A stretch of DNA of 64,000 bases from Streptococcus ruminicola. Its GTDB lineage: Bacteria > Bacillota > Bacilli > Lactobacillales > Streptococcaceae. Location: NCBI RefSeq assembly GCF_011387195.1, contig NZ_CP046919.1, positions 1,736,001-1,800,000 on the forward strand, given 5' to 3'. Shown here piece by piece: positions 42,798-53,273 of the stretch. Position 1 is the first letter of the stretch, and each line of letters starts with the position of its first letter. The notes under the pieces were generated by a model. That model saw only the letters and a list, made by a program, of their open reading frames with translations. It was not told the origin of the DNA and ran no database searches. The position numbers were made by a program, and so were the translations under genes.

Positions 42798-44336
42798 TTA
42801 CATTAGTTCGTTAAAATCCCAAACTTCTGTCCAACCTTCATAGAAATCAGGCTCGTGGCAAACCATTAGGACGCTACCCTTGTAGGCTTTAAGAGCACGT
42901 TTCAATTCTTCTTTAGCATCAACGTCTAAGTGGTTGGTTGGTTCGTCAAGTACTAGCACGTTGTTTTCGCGGTTCATAAGCAGGCAAAAACGCACTTTTG
43001 CTTGTTCTCCACCAGAAAGTACTTGAATTTGACTTTCGATATGTTTTGATGTCAAACCACAGCGAGCAAGAGCAGCACGAACTTCTGCTTGGTTCAATGC
43101 AGGAAAGGCATCCCAGACAGCTTCAAGCGGTGTTTGACGATTACCAGCAGCGACTTCTTGTTCAAAGTAGCCAAGTTCAATGTAATCACCACGTTCAACA
43201 CTTCCTGAAATTGGCGGAATGATTCCTAGTAAGCTCTTAAGAAGTGTTGTTTTACCAATACCGTTGGCACCAATGATGGCAACTTTCTGATTACGTTCAA
43301 AAGTTAGGTTAAGTGGTTTTGTCAATGGACGATCGTAACCAATTTCCAAGTCTTGTGTTTGGAAGATAAAGCGACTTGGTGTACGTGATTCTTTGAATTC
43401 AAAGGATGGTTTTGGTTTTTCAGCTTGCAACTCAATGCGGTCCATCTTGTCCAATTTTTTCTGACGTGACATAGCCATATTACGTGTGGCAACACGCGCT
43501 TTGTTACGATTAACAAAGTCTTGCAAGTCAGCAATTTCTTTTTGTTGACGTTCGTAAGCAGCTTCAAGCTGTGCTTTTTTCATAGCATAAACAGCTTGGA
43601 AGTTATCATAGTCACCAGTGTAACGAACCAAATCGTGATTTTCCACGTGATAAACAATATTAATCACGTCATTTAAGAATGGAATATCGTGTGAAATCAA
43701 AACGAAGGCATTTTCATAGTTTTGAAGGTAACGTTTCAACCATTCAATGTGTTCAGCATCAAGGTAGTTTGTTGGTTCGTCAAGAAGCAAAATATCAGGT
43801 TTTTCAAGCAAAAGTTTTGCTAAAAGAACTTTAGTACGTTGACCACCAGATAGTTCTGTGACGTCAGACTCCATGCCAAAATCCATAACACCAAGAGCGC
43901 GTGCAACTTCATCAATTTTAGCGTCCAAAGTGTAAAAATCGCGTGATTCTAGACGATCTTGCAACTCTCCTACTTCTTCCATCAGAGCATCCATATCTGC
44001 GCCTTCATCAGCCATAGACATGTAAATGTCATTGATACGTGCTTCTGTTTTGAAAAGCTCATCAAAAGCTGTACGTAAGACATCACGTACTGTCATTCCA
44101 GCTTCAAGTACAGTGTGTTGGTCCAAGTAACCAGCAGTGACGTATTTTGACCACTCAACTTTTCCTTCATCAGGTTGCAAATGTCCAGTTACGATACTCA
44201 TGAAAGTTGATTTTCCTTCACCGTTTGCCCCGACAAGACCGATATGCTCTCCTTTCAACAGACGGAAAGACACATCTTCAAAAATCGTACGCTCCCCAAA
44301 ACCATGGCTTAAATGTTTAACTTCTAAAATACTCAT
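42798..44336 (-). CDS. ABC-F family ATPase (YkpA/YbiT-like)
   Basis: This 512-residue soluble protein has two ABC domains: first Walker A G-A-N-G-E-G-K-S-T, L-S-G-G-Q-R-T-K, L-L-L-D-E-P-T-N; second G-A-N-G-I-G-K-T-T, L-S-G-G-E-Q-A-K, L-V-L-D-E-P-T-N. A charged interdomain linker near 240-310 is the region that reaches the ribosomal P-site in this family. There are no membrane helices. ABC-F proteins rescue or regulate translating ribosomes; the short C-terminus and sequence place it near YkpA/YbiT rather than antibiotic-resistance subfamilies. Confidence 0.9.
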   Translation of the reverse strand: MSILEVKHLSHGFGERTIFEDVSFRLLKGEHIGLVGANGEGKSTFMSIVTGHLQPDEGKVEWSKYVTAGYLDQHTVLEAGMTVRDVLRTAFDELFKTEARINDIYMSMADEGADMDALMEEVGELQDRLESRDFYTLDAKIDEVARALGVMDFGMESDVTELSGGQRTKVLLAKLLLEKPDILLLDEPTNYLDAEHIEWLKRYLQNYENAFVLISHDIPFLNDVINIVYHVENHDLVRYTGDYDNFQAVYAMKKAQLEAAYERQQKEIADLQDFVNRNKARVATRNMAMSRQKKLDKMDRIELQAEKPKPSFEFKESRTPSRFIFQTQDLEIGYDRPLTKPLNLTFERNQKVAIIGANGIGKTTLLKSLLGIIPPISGSVERGDYIELGYFEQEVAAGNRQTPLEAVWDAFPALNQAEVRAALARCGLTSKHIESQIQVLSGGEQAKVRFCLLMNRENNVLVLDEPTNHLDVDAKEELKRALKAYKGSVLMVCHEPDFYEGWTEVWDFNELM

Positions 44337-44462
44337 CTCTTATATTCTTTCGTTTATTTTCTTTTTGAAAATAGCTGCGCAAACAGCTTATTTATAATAA
44401 TCTTTTCAATTATAGCATGACTTTAAGCGCTAAAGCAATGACTTTAGCTGTTGAAAACGCAA

Positions 44463-44490
44463 ACTAAAAAGCCTTTTTAAAAGGCTTTTG
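44463..44490 (-). terminator. Terminator of the pdxU-pdxK operon
   Basis: AAAAGCCTTTT / AAAAGGCTTTT hairpin with T run on the minus strand. Confidence 0.87.
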
Positions 44491-44494
44491 TGAT

Positions 44495-45052
44495 TTATTC
44501 AGAAATCGCTTTAGCATGGCTTTTTTCTGGAATGAAGAATTGTTTTAAGATTGGGTATAAAATTGGCACAGAAATAATTGTGACAAGCGCTGAACCAAAT
44601 GTCCCACCAATTTTAACCAAAGCTGTCAAAAAGGCTACTTGCAAATGAAGACCACCCACAAGACTATTAATCAAAGTATATTTAACAAGGTTACTAATGA
44701 TTTTTGTAATGGCAGCTACGACCCCAACAATGATCACATTGCGTGTTTTAGTATCAGAATGCAACAGTTTTTCAAAAACAAAATGAAGAACTAAACAAAC
44801 AATCAATGATTCTAAAATCGTAATCCAAACTTCCGCAGCATAGCCATTAAGCACATCGAACAAGCCTAGCCCGATAGATGCAACAAGTGCTGCAATTCTT
44901 GAGCCAAATAGTAGAACCGCTACTACAACCAAGGCATTGCCAAAATGAACAAACTGAGCACCGAGCGGAATACGTAAAAACTGAACACTGATAAAGATTA
45001 ATGCTGAATAAAAACTAAGTTCAACAAGTTGACGTGTGGTAAGATTTTTCAT
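44495..45052 (-). CDS. ECF transporter S component, probably for vitamin B6
   Basis: This 185-residue membrane protein has about six helices. The N-terminal L-S-F-Y-S-A-L-I-F-I-S-V and G-N-A-L-V-V-V-A segments are typical of small S components. Its ATG overlaps the stop of the pyridoxine kinase gene, with GGAGG upstream, and a PdxR-type regulator is divergent, so pyridoxal/pyridoxine is the likely cargo (PdxU-like). It would use the shared EcfAAT module, encoded outside this window. Confidence 0.8.
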   Translation of the reverse strand: MKNLTTRQLVELSFYSALIFISVQFLRIPLGAQFVHFGNALVVVAVLLFGSRIAALVASIGLGLFDVLNGYAAEVWITILESLIVCLVLHFVFEKLLHSDTKTRNVIIVGVVAAITKIISNLVKYTLINSLVGGLHLQVAFLTALVKIGGTFGSALVTIISVPILYPILKQFFIPEKSHAKAISE

Positions 45053-45909
45053 GCTTTTTCCTCCATTAATTGTTTGATTTGTAAAGCTAAGTCTGGCAAA
45101 TAAGGTTCATACGACAAGCCAAAACGCAAATCTCGCTTTAATGACAAAGTCCTTTGTAAGGTCTTATCGATAAAGTTTAGAGCTACTTTTGCAACATCAT
45201 CTAGACTTAAGCCGTGAAAATAGCCAGCCCCAAGAACTGCCGTTACTAAATCCCCTGTTCCAAAGAAATGATATGGATAGGCTTTCGAAAAATGATAAGT
45301 GATTTCTCCACTCTCGCTATCATAATGCGCTAATCCAACATTATCAGCTTCAAAAGAAACTCCGGTTAAGATGATGTGTTTATTATGAAGATGAGATAAA
45401 CGCTCGCAGAGTTGCTCGATATCAGTTTTTGTATAAGTCTCGCCAAGATAAGGACAATCAGCTAAAAGACAAGCTTCGGTTAAATTTGGCGTGATCACAT
45501 TGGCATTTTTACAAAATTCTCGCATAGCTAGCACAAAATCTTGCTCATATCCAGCATACAGACGACCCTTATCAGCCATAATAGGATCAACAAAGCGTGG
45601 CAGCTTATGCTCACTAGCAAATTTAGCTAAGTCTTCTAACTGTATTTGATTCTTAAAATACCCTGTAATTAGACCATGACATGGGAAATCAAGCGTCTCC
45701 CATTGCTTGATGAAACCTTGTGTTGCTTGAGTTAAATCTGTAATAGCAATCTTATCAAATCCCCCCGTATGAGATGATAGCAAAACTGTCGGCATAGGAA
45801 TAACTTCGATTTGACAAGTTGATAAAACGGGCAAAGCACTGGATAGCGCCACTTTTCCAACCCCAACAACATCGTTGGCAACAATCACAGAACGTGTAAT
45901 TTGATTCAT
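45049..45909 (-). CDS. Pyridoxamine/pyridoxal kinase family protein
   Basis: This 286-residue PfkB/ThiD-fold kinase has V-V-G-V-G-K-V-A near 15, F-V-D-P-I-M-A-D-K-G near 126-135, V-I-T-P-N-L-T-E-A near 158, and the anion-hole/catalytic motif F-F-G-T-G-D-L-V near 233-240. It phosphorylates B6 vitamers for salvage to PLP. It is transcribed with an ECF S component and faces a PdxR-type regulator. Assigned as pdxK-like; HMP kinase activity is an alternative. Confidence 0.85.
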   Translation of the reverse strand: MNQITRSVIVANDVVGVGKVALSSALPVLSTCQIEVIPMPTVLLSSHTGGFDKIAITDLTQATQGFIKQWETLDFPCHGLITGYFKNQIQLEDLAKFASEHKLPRFVDPIMADKGRLYAGYEQDFVLAMREFCKNANVITPNLTEACLLADCPYLGETYTKTDIEQLCERLSHLHNKHIILTGVSFEADNVGLAHYDSESGEITYHFSKAYPYHFFGTGDLVTAVLGAGYFHGLSLDDVAKVALNFIDKTLQRTLSLKRDLRFGLSYEPYLPDLALQIKQLMEEKA

Positions 45910-46047
45910 AATAAATGACTTTCTAATCTCGCCTCAAAACCACATTCAATAACTTGAAAAGGTTTTAAATTAAGAGTTTAGAAATATTGTAAGAAAATTC
46001 AATTTATTATACAATAGGTATCATAAGAAACTGTATGGGGACAGATT
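45910..46047. promoter_or_regulatory. Divergent promoter region of the PLP salvage operon and its regulator
   Basis: ATATTGTAAGAAAATTC and TTATTATACAATAGG (about 45981-46018) contain inverted ATTGTA / TACAAT arms, overlapping a plus-strand TATACAAT -10 box. This is the expected operator area of the PdxR-like regulator. Confidence 0.5.
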
Positions 46048-47313
46048 ATGACTAGTAAATACCAAGAAATCATAACAACTATCATCGACCAAATTGAAAA
46101 TGGCAAATTGCAAAAAGGTGAACGTATTCCTTCCATTCGCCGTCTAAGCCAAAAATTCCACTGCAGTAAAGACACTGTTCAACGGGCTTTGCTAGAATTA
46201 AAGTTTAAAAACTACATTTATGCTGTTGAAAAAAGTGGTTATTATGTCCTTGAAGGAAAAAGCCAAAAGGAGACACCGCTGAATCTCAGTTTATCTGACT
46301 ACAACAACATGGCTTATGAAGACTTTACAACGTGCCTAACAGAAACCCTTGTGAATCGTGAGAATTACCTCTTTAACTACTTCTATCAGCAAGAAGGATT
46401 ACAAGAATTAATCGATTCCTTGCAAGATTATCTTGAAAAGAGCGCTATTTACGCAAAAAAAGAAGACATTCTAGTTACTTCAGGGACCCAACAAGCCCTT
46501 TACATCCTTTCGCAGGTGACTTTTCCAAATCACAAGAAGACAATTCTTTTGGAACAGCCAACTTATCATCGAATGAATGATTTGGTTACTTCTCTAAAAC
46601 TACCTTATCAGACCATTGAACGTGATTTTGAAGGCATTGATTTAGCAAGGCTAGAAGAATTGTTTAAGAATGGTGATATCAAGTTTTTCTACACTATTTC
46701 ACGCTTTTCAAATCCCCTTGGTTTATCATATTCGACCAGTGAAAAGCAAAGGATTGTTGAATTGGCTGAACGCTACGATGTCTACATCATCGAGGATGAT
46801 TACATGGGAGATTTTGCAAAATCAACGGATTTGCCTCTCCATTATTACGACACTTCTGGTCACGTTATTTACCTTAAGTCCTTTTCAATGACCATTTTTC
46901 CTGCTTTGCGTTTGGGGACCATTATCTTGCCACCAGCTTTAACAAAAGCTTTTCTTGACCATAAGAAAATGATTGACTATGATACCAACCTTATCATGCA
47001 AAAAGCGCTATCGCTTTATCTGGATAGCGGTTTGTTTGAAAAAAATCTGAATTACCTCAAGCAAGTTTTTCAAAAACAAAGGCAGAAAATTGATATCGTT
47101 CTTGCTGACTTTCCAAGGCTTCAGCATTTCAGCAGCTCTCTTCAAGGATTGGTACTTGAACTTCCTAAGGACCAACACTTAGGTGACCTAAAATTCACTG
47201 ATAAAATCAACTATCTGGAGGATAACTACCTTTCTTTGACAGAAAAACGATTCATTAAGCTTTCAAATAATCAGGATATTTTCAGCATTTTAAGAATGAT
47301 AAGTGAGCGATAA
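46048..47313 (+). CDS. pdxR: PdxR-like MocR regulator (GntR HTH + aminotransferase domain), PLP lysine missing
   Basis: This 421-residue protein has a GntR winged helix (5-70; I-P-S-I-R-R-L-S-Q-K-F-H-C-S-K-D-T-V) fused to an aminotransferase fold I domain. The Asp that contacts the PLP ring nitrogen is in I-I-E-D-D-Y (250-251). The lysine that normally forms the Schiff base (S-F-S-K in the family) is Met281 (K-S-F-S-M-T-I-F-P-A-L-R-L-G). PdxR-type proteins sense PLP and control PLP synthesis or salvage; the position opposite pdxK-pdxU supports this. How this variant binds PLP is open. Confidence 0.83.
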   Translation: MTSKYQEIITTIIDQIENGKLQKGERIPSIRRLSQKFHCSKDTVQRALLELKFKNYIYAVEKSGYYVLEGKSQKETPLNLSLSDYNNMAYEDFTTCLTETLVNRENYLFNYFYQQEGLQELIDSLQDYLEKSAIYAKKEDILVTSGTQQALYILSQVTFPNHKKTILLEQPTYHRMNDLVTSLKLPYQTIERDFEGIDLARLEELFKNGDIKFFYTISRFSNPLGLSYSTSEKQRIVELAERYDVYIIEDDYMGDFAKSTDLPLHYYDTSGHVIYLKSFSMTIFPALRLGTIILPPALTKAFLDHKKMIDYDTNLIMQKALSLYLDSGLFEKNLNYLKQVFQKQRQKIDIVLADFPRLQHFSSSLQGLVLELPKDQHLGDLKFTDKINYLEDNYLSLTEKRFIKLSNNQDIFSILRMISER

Positions 47314-47316
47314 AAT

Positions 47317-47351
47317 AAAAAGCCAGAGAAACAGAATCTCTGGCTTTTTAT
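47317..47351. terminator. Bidirectional terminator between pdxR and dapA
   Basis: AAAAAGCCAGAGA / TCTCTGGCTTTTT stem between two convergent genes. Confidence 0.92.
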
Positions 47352-47367
47352 ATCGTTAATAGGAAAA

Positions 47368-48303
47368 TTAATAATCAGGACGCAAAACACCTTTGACGGT
47401 TTCTTTTGTTGCTTCCACATCTCCATCGATAACAACATCGATGATACGTTTAGCATCTTCTGGTGGACAGCAAACCAAAGGCAAACGTAATGGTCCAGTT
47501 TCAAATCCAAGATAATTAAGCACGGCTTTAACTGGTGCTGGACTTGGATATGAGAATAAAGCATTAACTTTTGGAATGAATTGACGTTGGATAGCTGCAG
47601 CTTTCTTGATATCGCTGTTTTCGATAGCTGTTAGCATTTCGTGCATTTCATCACCGTTAACATGAGAAGCAACAGAAATTACCCCATCAGCACCTAAATT
47701 CATAGCGTGGAAAGCATCACCATCTTCACCAGTATAAATCAAGAAATTATCTGGTTTGTGTTCGATAAGATAAGCCATGTTAGCAAGACTCGTACATTCT
47801 TTAACACCGATGATATTTGGGTGCTCTGCCAAACGTAACATTGTTTCTGGCGTCATTTCAACAACAACACGTCCAGGTATGTTATAAATAATGATTGGAA
47901 GGTCACTAGCATCAGCAATAGCTTTAAAGTGTTGATACATGCCTTCCTGTGATGGTTTGTTGTAGTATGGAACGATGGCAAGACCAGCAGCGAAACCACC
48001 AAATGCAGCAACTTCACGCGCAAATTCGATAGAATCGCGGGTATCATTGGTACCAACACCAGCAATTAATGGCACACGACCTTTAACAATCTTTTGCACT
48101 GCAGCAAAAAGTTCCAATTCTTCATCGTGTGTCAAAGTTGGACTTTCAGCAGTTGTTCCAGCAAGCAAAAGAGCATCTGTGTGATGTGCAAGCAAATGTT
48201 CAATTAATTTTGGTAGCGCGTCAAAGTTAATTGAACCGTCTTCGTTAAATGGGGTAATCATCGCGGTGATGATTTTAACATCTCTTAAATCTTCAATAGA
48301 CAT
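47368..48303 (-). CDS. dapA: 4-Hydroxy-tetrahydrodipicolinate synthase
   Basis: This 311-residue TIM-barrel aldolase condenses pyruvate with aspartate semialdehyde for lysine and cell-wall precursor synthesis. Visible motifs: A-G-T-T-A-E-S-P-T near 50, Tyr in Y-N-I-P-G-R near 140, and the Schiff-base Lys in I-G-V-K-E-C near 168. AGAGGGAGAG precedes the ATG. It follows asd, the gene for the enzyme that makes its substrate, 88 bp away on the same strand. Confidence 0.96.
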   Translation of the reverse strand: MSIEDLRDVKIITAMITPFNEDGSINFDALPKLIEHLLAHHTDALLLAGTTAESPTLTHDEELELFAAVQKIVKGRVPLIAGVGTNDTRDSIEFAREVAAFGGFAAGLAIVPYYNKPSQEGMYQHFKAIADASDLPIIIYNIPGRVVVEMTPETMLRLAEHPNIIGVKECTSLANMAYLIEHKPDNFLIYTGEDGDAFHAMNLGADGVISVASHVNGDEMHEMLTAIENSDIKKAAAIQRQFIPKVNALFSYPSPAPVKAVLNYLGFETGPLRLPLVCCPPEDAKRIIDVVIDGDVEATKETVKGVLRPDY

Positions 48304-48345
48304 AATACTCTCCCTCTTTGTCTAAGAATTTATACCTGTTTGATT

Positions 48346-48384
48346 AAAAATGCTCAAAGACCAGCTTCTAAAAGAAACTGGTTT
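48346..48384 (-). terminator. Hairpin between asd and dapA (partial terminator)
   Basis: Minus-strand CTCAAACCAGTTTC / GAAGCTGGTCTTTGAG stem followed by CATTTTT. It may reduce read-through from asd into dapA. Confidence 0.65.
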
Positions 48385-48390
48385 GAGTTG

Positions 48391-49467
48391 TTATTTTAGT
48401 TCGAATTTAAGCTCTTTAGTTGGGTGGACAAGTCCGCGTTCGTGAAGTGTTTCAGCAATTTGGACTGAGTTCCAAGCGGCACCTTTAAGAAGGTTGTCTG
48501 AAACAACCCACATATGAATACCATTTTCAACATCAAGGTCTTTACGGATACGTCCAACAAATGTTTCGCGTTTGCCCACAGCGTTAGCAGCTTGTGGGTA
48601 AACTTGGTTAGCAACATCATCTTCAAGGACAGCGCCTGGGAATCCAGCAATAGCTGCTTTCACTTCTTCGATTGGAGCAACTTCTTTTGTTTCGATGTAA
48701 ACTGCTTCAGAGTGTGAGAAAAGAACTGGCACACGAACACATGTTGCTGAAACAGGAAGATCTGGTTCTTCCATGATTTTCTTAGTTTCGTTTGTCATTT
48801 TCATTTCTTCGTAAGTGTAGTCATTATCGGTGAAGACATCGATTTGTGCAAGTGCGTTAAATGCGATTGGGAAGTGTTTTTTATCACCACCACATGGCAA
48901 GATGTCAGCGTGAACGTCTTTTGGTTCAACACCATCATTAACAACTTCTTTGATTTCACGAAGTGTTTCATTGATAGCTGATTGACCAGCACCAGAAACG
49001 GCTTGGTAAGTAGAGACGATGATACGGCTCAAACCCCATTTTTGACGAACGGGTTCCAAAGCAACCATCATTTGGATAGTTGAACAGTTTGGACAAGCAA
49101 TGATACCATTGTGAGCATCTAAAGCGTGAGCATTGACTTCAGGTACGACAAGTGGCACATCTGGATTTTGACGGAAATAAGATGTGTTATCGACAACAAC
49201 TGCTCCTGCTTTAACAGCGTATGGAGCGAATTTTGCAGAAACAGAACCACCTGCAGAGAAAAGAGCAATATCAACGCCTTCAAATGAATCTTCAGTTGTT
49301 AATTCAACAGTAACATCTTGCCCCTTATACTTCAAAACTTTCCCAGCAGAACGTGAAGATGACAAAAGACGTACTTTGTCAATAGGGAGTGTTGATTGTT
49401 CTAATTGTTGAATCATGCGAGTTCCAACGGCACCTGTGGCACCAACGACAGCGACTGTATAGCCCAT
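48391..49467 (-). CDS. asd: Aspartate-semialdehyde dehydrogenase
   Basis: This 358-residue enzyme starts at 49467, where AGGAAGAGG precedes the ATG and the sequence begins with the NADP-binding [14 protein letters not shown]. The active-site Cys is in P-N-C-S-T-I-Q-M near 130; H-F-P-I-A-F-N and the S-H-S-E-A-V segment are present. It reduces aspartyl phosphate to aspartate semialdehyde, feeding lysine, threonine and methionine synthesis. A structured RNA of the asd type lies upstream. Confidence 0.96.
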   Translation of the reverse strand: MGYTVAVVGATGAVGTRMIQQLEQSTLPIDKVRLLSSSRSAGKVLKYKGQDVTVELTTEDSFEGVDIALFSAGGSVSAKFAPYAVKAGAVVVDNTSYFRQNPDVPLVVPEVNAHALDAHNGIIACPNCSTIQMMVALEPVRQKWGLSRIIVSTYQAVSGAGQSAINETLREIKEVVNDGVEPKDVHADILPCGGDKKHFPIAFNALAQIDVFTDNDYTYEEMKMTNETKKIMEEPDLPVSATCVRVPVLFSHSEAVYIETKEVAPIEEVKAAIAGFPGAVLEDDVANQVYPQAANAVGKRETFVGRIRKDLDVENGIHMWVVSDNLLKGAAWNSVQIAETLHERGLVHPTKELKFELK

Positions 49468-49597
49468 TTCAATACCTCTTCCTGGAAAATAGTATACTAT
49501 TCTCAATTTTCTAAAAATTTATAGTAGCTACATTATACAATTTTTTAACTCAAAAGAAAAGTCTGAATTTTATTTAATTTTAAAAATTTTTTGACAA

Positions 49598-49766
49598 CAA
49601 AAAAATCCCCACCAAATTGGTAGGGATATGAGGCATTCAAAAATGAATGTGGCAAAAAGGTTCACACAGATTGCCAAAGTCCGCTCCTGCGTTTCTAGTC
49701 AAACTAGAATGACCTCCTCTCTTGCGCAAATAAACTCTCAAATCGAGTTAATTCGGCTCATCGCAT
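49598..49766 (-). ncRNA. asd RNA motif candidate
   Basis: A strong minus-strand promoter (TTGCAA at 49795-49800, 16 bp, extended TGGTATACT with -10 at 49773-49778) starts a transcript of about 170 nt rich in hairpins, including CATTCATTTTTGAATG and a C-T-A-G-T-T-T-G-A-C-T-A-G stem. It ends in the terminator ATCCCTACC-AATTT-GGTGGGGAT plus T run (49598-49627). Structured RNAs named asd are known upstream of asd in streptococci and accumulate as a small RNA. Position and terminator agree; I could not align it to the model. Confidence 0.68.
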
Positions 49767-49811
49767 GTTCCTAGTATACCATAGAAGGCAAGATTTGCAA
49801 ATACTTTGTTT

Positions 49812-51401
49812 CTACATCAAGGGTGCGATGGTTTTGACCAGTAATCCAATGAGTTTTTCATGGGTTGGTCGACTATCAAGCGTCTCTTGAGTGACGCGTT
49901 TACTTTTTCGCATAGTTTGAATGCAATCATCATAAATATCTCGAATAGCATCAACTTTATACATATAAGTTGCACATTCAAAATGGTGATATAAACTACG
50001 ATAGTCAAGGTTAATCGTTCCGACTACTGCTTTGCTGTCATCGCTGATAAAGACTTTAGAATGGACAAATCCTGGTGTGTAGAGATAGATTTTAACACCT
50101 GAGCGCATGAGTTTGCTAAAGTAAGTTTTTGCCAGCATATAAGGAACTTTTTTATCTGGAATTCCAGGCATGATAATTCGCACATCTACACCACGTTCCG
50201 CGGCAAAACAAAGCGCGTGCTCCATTTCACTATCAAGAATGAGATAAGGTGTCATGATGTAGACGTATTCTCTGGCGTGGTTAAGAATATCAATATAAAC
50301 ATTCTCACCAATTTTATCGGTATCAAGTGGCGAATCACCATATGGAATAACATAACCATTTGCTTTTCGTTTTTTATCATGCTTAGCAAGGTAAGGTTTG
50401 ACAACCATTTGTCTTTCAGTGATTGACCACATTTGTAAGAACAGTACTAAAAAACTGTCAACTGCCTCACCCTCAAGCATCAGAGCAGTGTCTTTCCAAT
50501 GACCAAAACGATTGATTTTGTTAATATACTCGTCAGCTAAGTTCACTCCGCCTGTGAAACCTACTTTACCATCAATCACAATGATCTTTCGGTGATCACG
50601 GTAATTGTAATAAGTTGAGATAAAAGGTGAAATTGGTGAAAAAGCTTTGGCTTTGATACCAATTTTCTCTAAGCGTTGTGTGTAATCAAAAGATAAGGTT
50701 GAAAATTCAATCATGCCATCGTAGAGGACACGAACTTCCACTCCTTCCCTGACTTTTTGCTCTAGAATTCGTAGAATTTCACCCCACATCTTACCTTCTG
50801 CAATGATGAAAAATTCCATGAAAATGTATTCTTCAGCCTTGAGCAATTGTTTTTTTAGTTCTTCGAAAAACTTTTCTCCACTTGGGAAATAAGTCACTTC
50901 GGTATTTTGATAAGCTGGAAAGTCACCGCGACTACGGTCAAAATACTGAACCAAATGATAGGTCGTCGACGTATTACTTTTCAAAACTCTCAATGTTTCC
51001 AAATTATCTTGCAAATATTGGCTGCTAGCATCAACCAAATGGTTCATTCGAAGTTTGAGACCGCGATAACCCCAATCAAGCTTGGTATAAATGAGAAAAA
51101 GTGACCCTAACAAAGGGGCAATCATTACCAGAATAAGCCAAGTCACACGTGATAGAGCGTCCATTTCACTGTTTACAAGATATAATACAGTTGCAATGGC
51201 AAGAGCACGTTCAATCATAGCGACCCAAATACGATAGTGATCTAGCCAAGCAAATGATGCAATGATGAACAAAAGTTGCAAGATCAACAGGATAGAAATG
51301 ACAGTTGTCCGACTAAAAATTCCTCGAAGAAAACTGCGTCGGCTTTTATCTAATAAGCGTAATGCTTTGATTTTATTAGTGCTTTTATTGTCGATAATCA
51401 T
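49812..51401 (-). CDS. cls: Cardiolipin synthase (phospholipase D family)
   Basis: This 529-residue membrane enzyme makes cardiolipin from two phosphatidylglycerols. Two to three N-terminal transmembrane helices (about 27-47, 52-75 and 80-105) precede two HKD motifs: H-R-K-I-I-V-I-D-G (first) and H-S-K-V-F-I-S-D-D (second), each followed by G-T/G-x-x-N. The start codon is uncertain: the ATG at 51401 has GGAGG very close (3 bases), and a GTG lies three codons upstream. Single-gene transcript. Confidence 0.93.
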   Translation of the reverse strand: MIIDNKSTNKIKALRLLDKSRRSFLRGIFSRTTVISILLILQLLFIIASFAWLDHYRIWVAMIERALAIATVLYLVNSEMDALSRVTWLILVMIAPLLGSLFLIYTKLDWGYRGLKLRMNHLVDASSQYLQDNLETLRVLKSNTSTTYHLVQYFDRSRGDFPAYQNTEVTYFPSGEKFFEELKKQLLKAEEYIFMEFFIIAEGKMWGEILRILEQKVREGVEVRVLYDGMIEFSTLSFDYTQRLEKIGIKAKAFSPISPFISTYYNYRDHRKIIVIDGKVGFTGGVNLADEYINKINRFGHWKDTALMLEGEAVDSFLVLFLQMWSITERQMVVKPYLAKHDKKRKANGYVIPYGDSPLDTDKIGENVYIDILNHAREYVYIMTPYLILDSEMEHALCFAAERGVDVRIIMPGIPDKKVPYMLAKTYFSKLMRSGVKIYLYTPGFVHSKVFISDDSKAVVGTINLDYRSLYHHFECATYMYKVDAIRDIYDDCIQTMRKSKRVTQETLDSRPTHEKLIGLLVKTIAPLM

Positions 51402-51475
51402 AACCTCCACATCATTTTTTCTTCATTTACTTCTATTATATCATATTTTACTGGCTGCTTTTTTCTGGAAAAATA

Positions 51476-51502
51476 GAAAAAGCCGGCAAAAGCCGACCTT
51501 TT
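51476..51502 (-). terminator. Terminator of fhs
   Basis: Minus-strand GGTCGGC-TTTT-GCCGGCTTTTT hairpin just after the fhs stop. Confidence 0.87.
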
Positions 51503-51515
51503 AGTGGTAAGTTTA

Positions 51516-53186
51516 TTAGAACAATCCGATAGCTGTTCCATCTTCAGCAACGTCCATGTTAAGCGCTGCTGGTTTTTTAGGAAGTCCTGGCATTGTCATC
51601 ACATCACCAGTCAAAGCAACGATGAATCCAGCACCAGTTTTTGGAACAAATTCACGAATTGTGATATCAAAGCCTTCTGGTGCTCCAAGAAGTGTTGGAT
51701 TGTCAGAGAAGCTATATTGTGTTTTAGCCATACATACTGGCAATTTGTCCCAACCAAATTGAGCAAATTGTTTCAATTGGTTTTTAGCTTTTTTGCCGAA
51801 GATAACTTTGTTACCGCCGTAGATTTCAGTAACGATTTTAGTGACTTTTTCTTCAAGTGAATCGTCATCAGAGTAAAGACGTTTGTAGTTGGCATTACCA
51901 TTTTCAACGGCATTAACAACGGCTTTAGCAAGGTCAACCCCACCGTCAGCACCGTTTGCCCAAACACTTGCAAGTTCAACTGGTACATCGATTGCAGCAC
52001 AAAGTTCTTTGAGGGCAGCAATTTCAGCTTCTGTGTCCGCTACAAATTCATTAATGGCAACAACTGCTGGAACATCAAATTTACGGACGTTTTCAACGTG
52101 ACGTTTAAGGTTAGCAAATCCAGCACGAACAGCTTCGACATTTTCTTCACCAAGATCTGTTTTAGCTACGCCACCATGCATTTTAAGGGCGCGAATTGTA
52201 GCGACGATAACCACAGCATCTGGTGTTGTTGGAAGATTTGGTGTTTTAATATCAAGGAATTTTTCAGCACCAAGGTCAGCACCAAAACCAGCTTCTGTAA
52301 TTGTGTAATCTGCTAAGTGAAGAGCTGTTGTTGTTGCAAGAACAGAGTTACAACCGTGTGCGATATTGGCAAATGGTCCACCGTGAACAAAGGCTGGTGT
52401 TCCATAGATAGTTTGAACAAGGTTTGGTTTGATAGCATCTTTAAGGATAAGTGTCAAAGCACCTTCTACTTTAAGGTCACGCACGTAAACTGGTGTACGG
52501 TCGTAACGGTAAGCAACCACGATATTTGCCAAACGTTCTTTCAAGTCTTTGATATCTGTTGCCAAACACAAGATAGCCATGATTTCTGAAGCAACTGTGA
52601 TATCAAAACCATCTTCGCGAGGAATACCATTAACTGGGCTACCAAGACCAACAGTGACATGACGAAGAGCGCGGTCATTAAGGTCGACAACGCGTTTCCA
52701 AATGATACGACGTTGGTCGATACCTAATTCGTTTCCTTGGTGCATGTGGTTATCGATAATTGCTGAAAGGGCATTATTTGCAGTTGTGATAGCATGCATA
52801 TCACCTGTGAAGTGAAGGTTGATATCTTCCATTGGAAGAACTTGCGCATAACCACCACCAGCAGCACCACCTTTGATTCCCATAACAGGACCAAGTGAAG
52901 GTTCACGCAAAGCAAGCATTGTTTTTTTGCCGATCTTATTCAACGCATCAGCAAGACCGATAGACATTGTTGATTTTCCTTCACCAGCTGGTGTTGGGTT
53001 GATAGCTGTGACAAGGACAAGTTTACCTGGTTTATTTTCTTGAACAGATTTGATTTTATCAAATGATAATTTTGCTTTATATTTACCATAGAGTTCAATA
53101 TCATCAAATGTGATACCAACTTTTTCAACAACTTCTGTAATTGGTTTAAGCTCAACGCTTTGTGCAATTTCGATATCTGATTTCAC
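51516..53186 (-). CDS. fhs: Formate-tetrahydrofolate ligase
   Basis: This 556-residue enzyme makes 10-formyl-THF from formate for purine and formyl-Met-tRNA synthesis. The start is a GTG at 53186 with AGAGGAGAG upstream; K-S-D-I-E-I-A-Q is the family start, and a longer frame has no support. P-loop T-P-A-G-E-G-K-S-T near 60-70; the V-P-V and N-I-A-H-G-C-N-S segments are present. Three PurBox-like sites upstream suggest control by streptococcal PurR. Confidence 0.96.
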   Translation of the reverse strand: MKSDIEIAQSVELKPITEVVEKVGITFDDIELYGKYKAKLSFDKIKSVQENKPGKLVLVTAINPTPAGEGKSTMSIGLADALNKIGKKTMLALREPSLGPVMGIKGGAAGGGYAQVLPMEDINLHFTGDMHAITTANNALSAIIDNHMHQGNELGIDQRRIIWKRVVDLNDRALRHVTVGLGSPVNGIPREDGFDITVASEIMAILCLATDIKDLKERLANIVVAYRYDRTPVYVRDLKVEGALTLILKDAIKPNLVQTIYGTPAFVHGGPFANIAHGCNSVLATTTALHLADYTITEAGFGADLGAEKFLDIKTPNLPTTPDAVVIVATIRALKMHGGVAKTDLGEENVEAVRAGFANLKRHVENVRKFDVPAVVAINEFVADTEAEIAALKELCAAIDVPVELASVWANGADGGVDLAKAVVNAVENGNANYKRLYSDDDSLEEKVTKIVTEIYGGNKVIFGKKAKNQLKQFAQFGWDKLPVCMAKTQYSFSDNPTLLGAPEGFDITIREFVPKTGAGFIVALTGDVMTMPGLPKKPAALNMDVAEDGTAIGLF

Positions 53187-53273
53187 GGGGACTCTCCTCT
53201 GATATTTTTTGATTGATAAAAACATTATAACACACTTTTTTAAAAACGCACGATATTTATTAAAATAATTATT

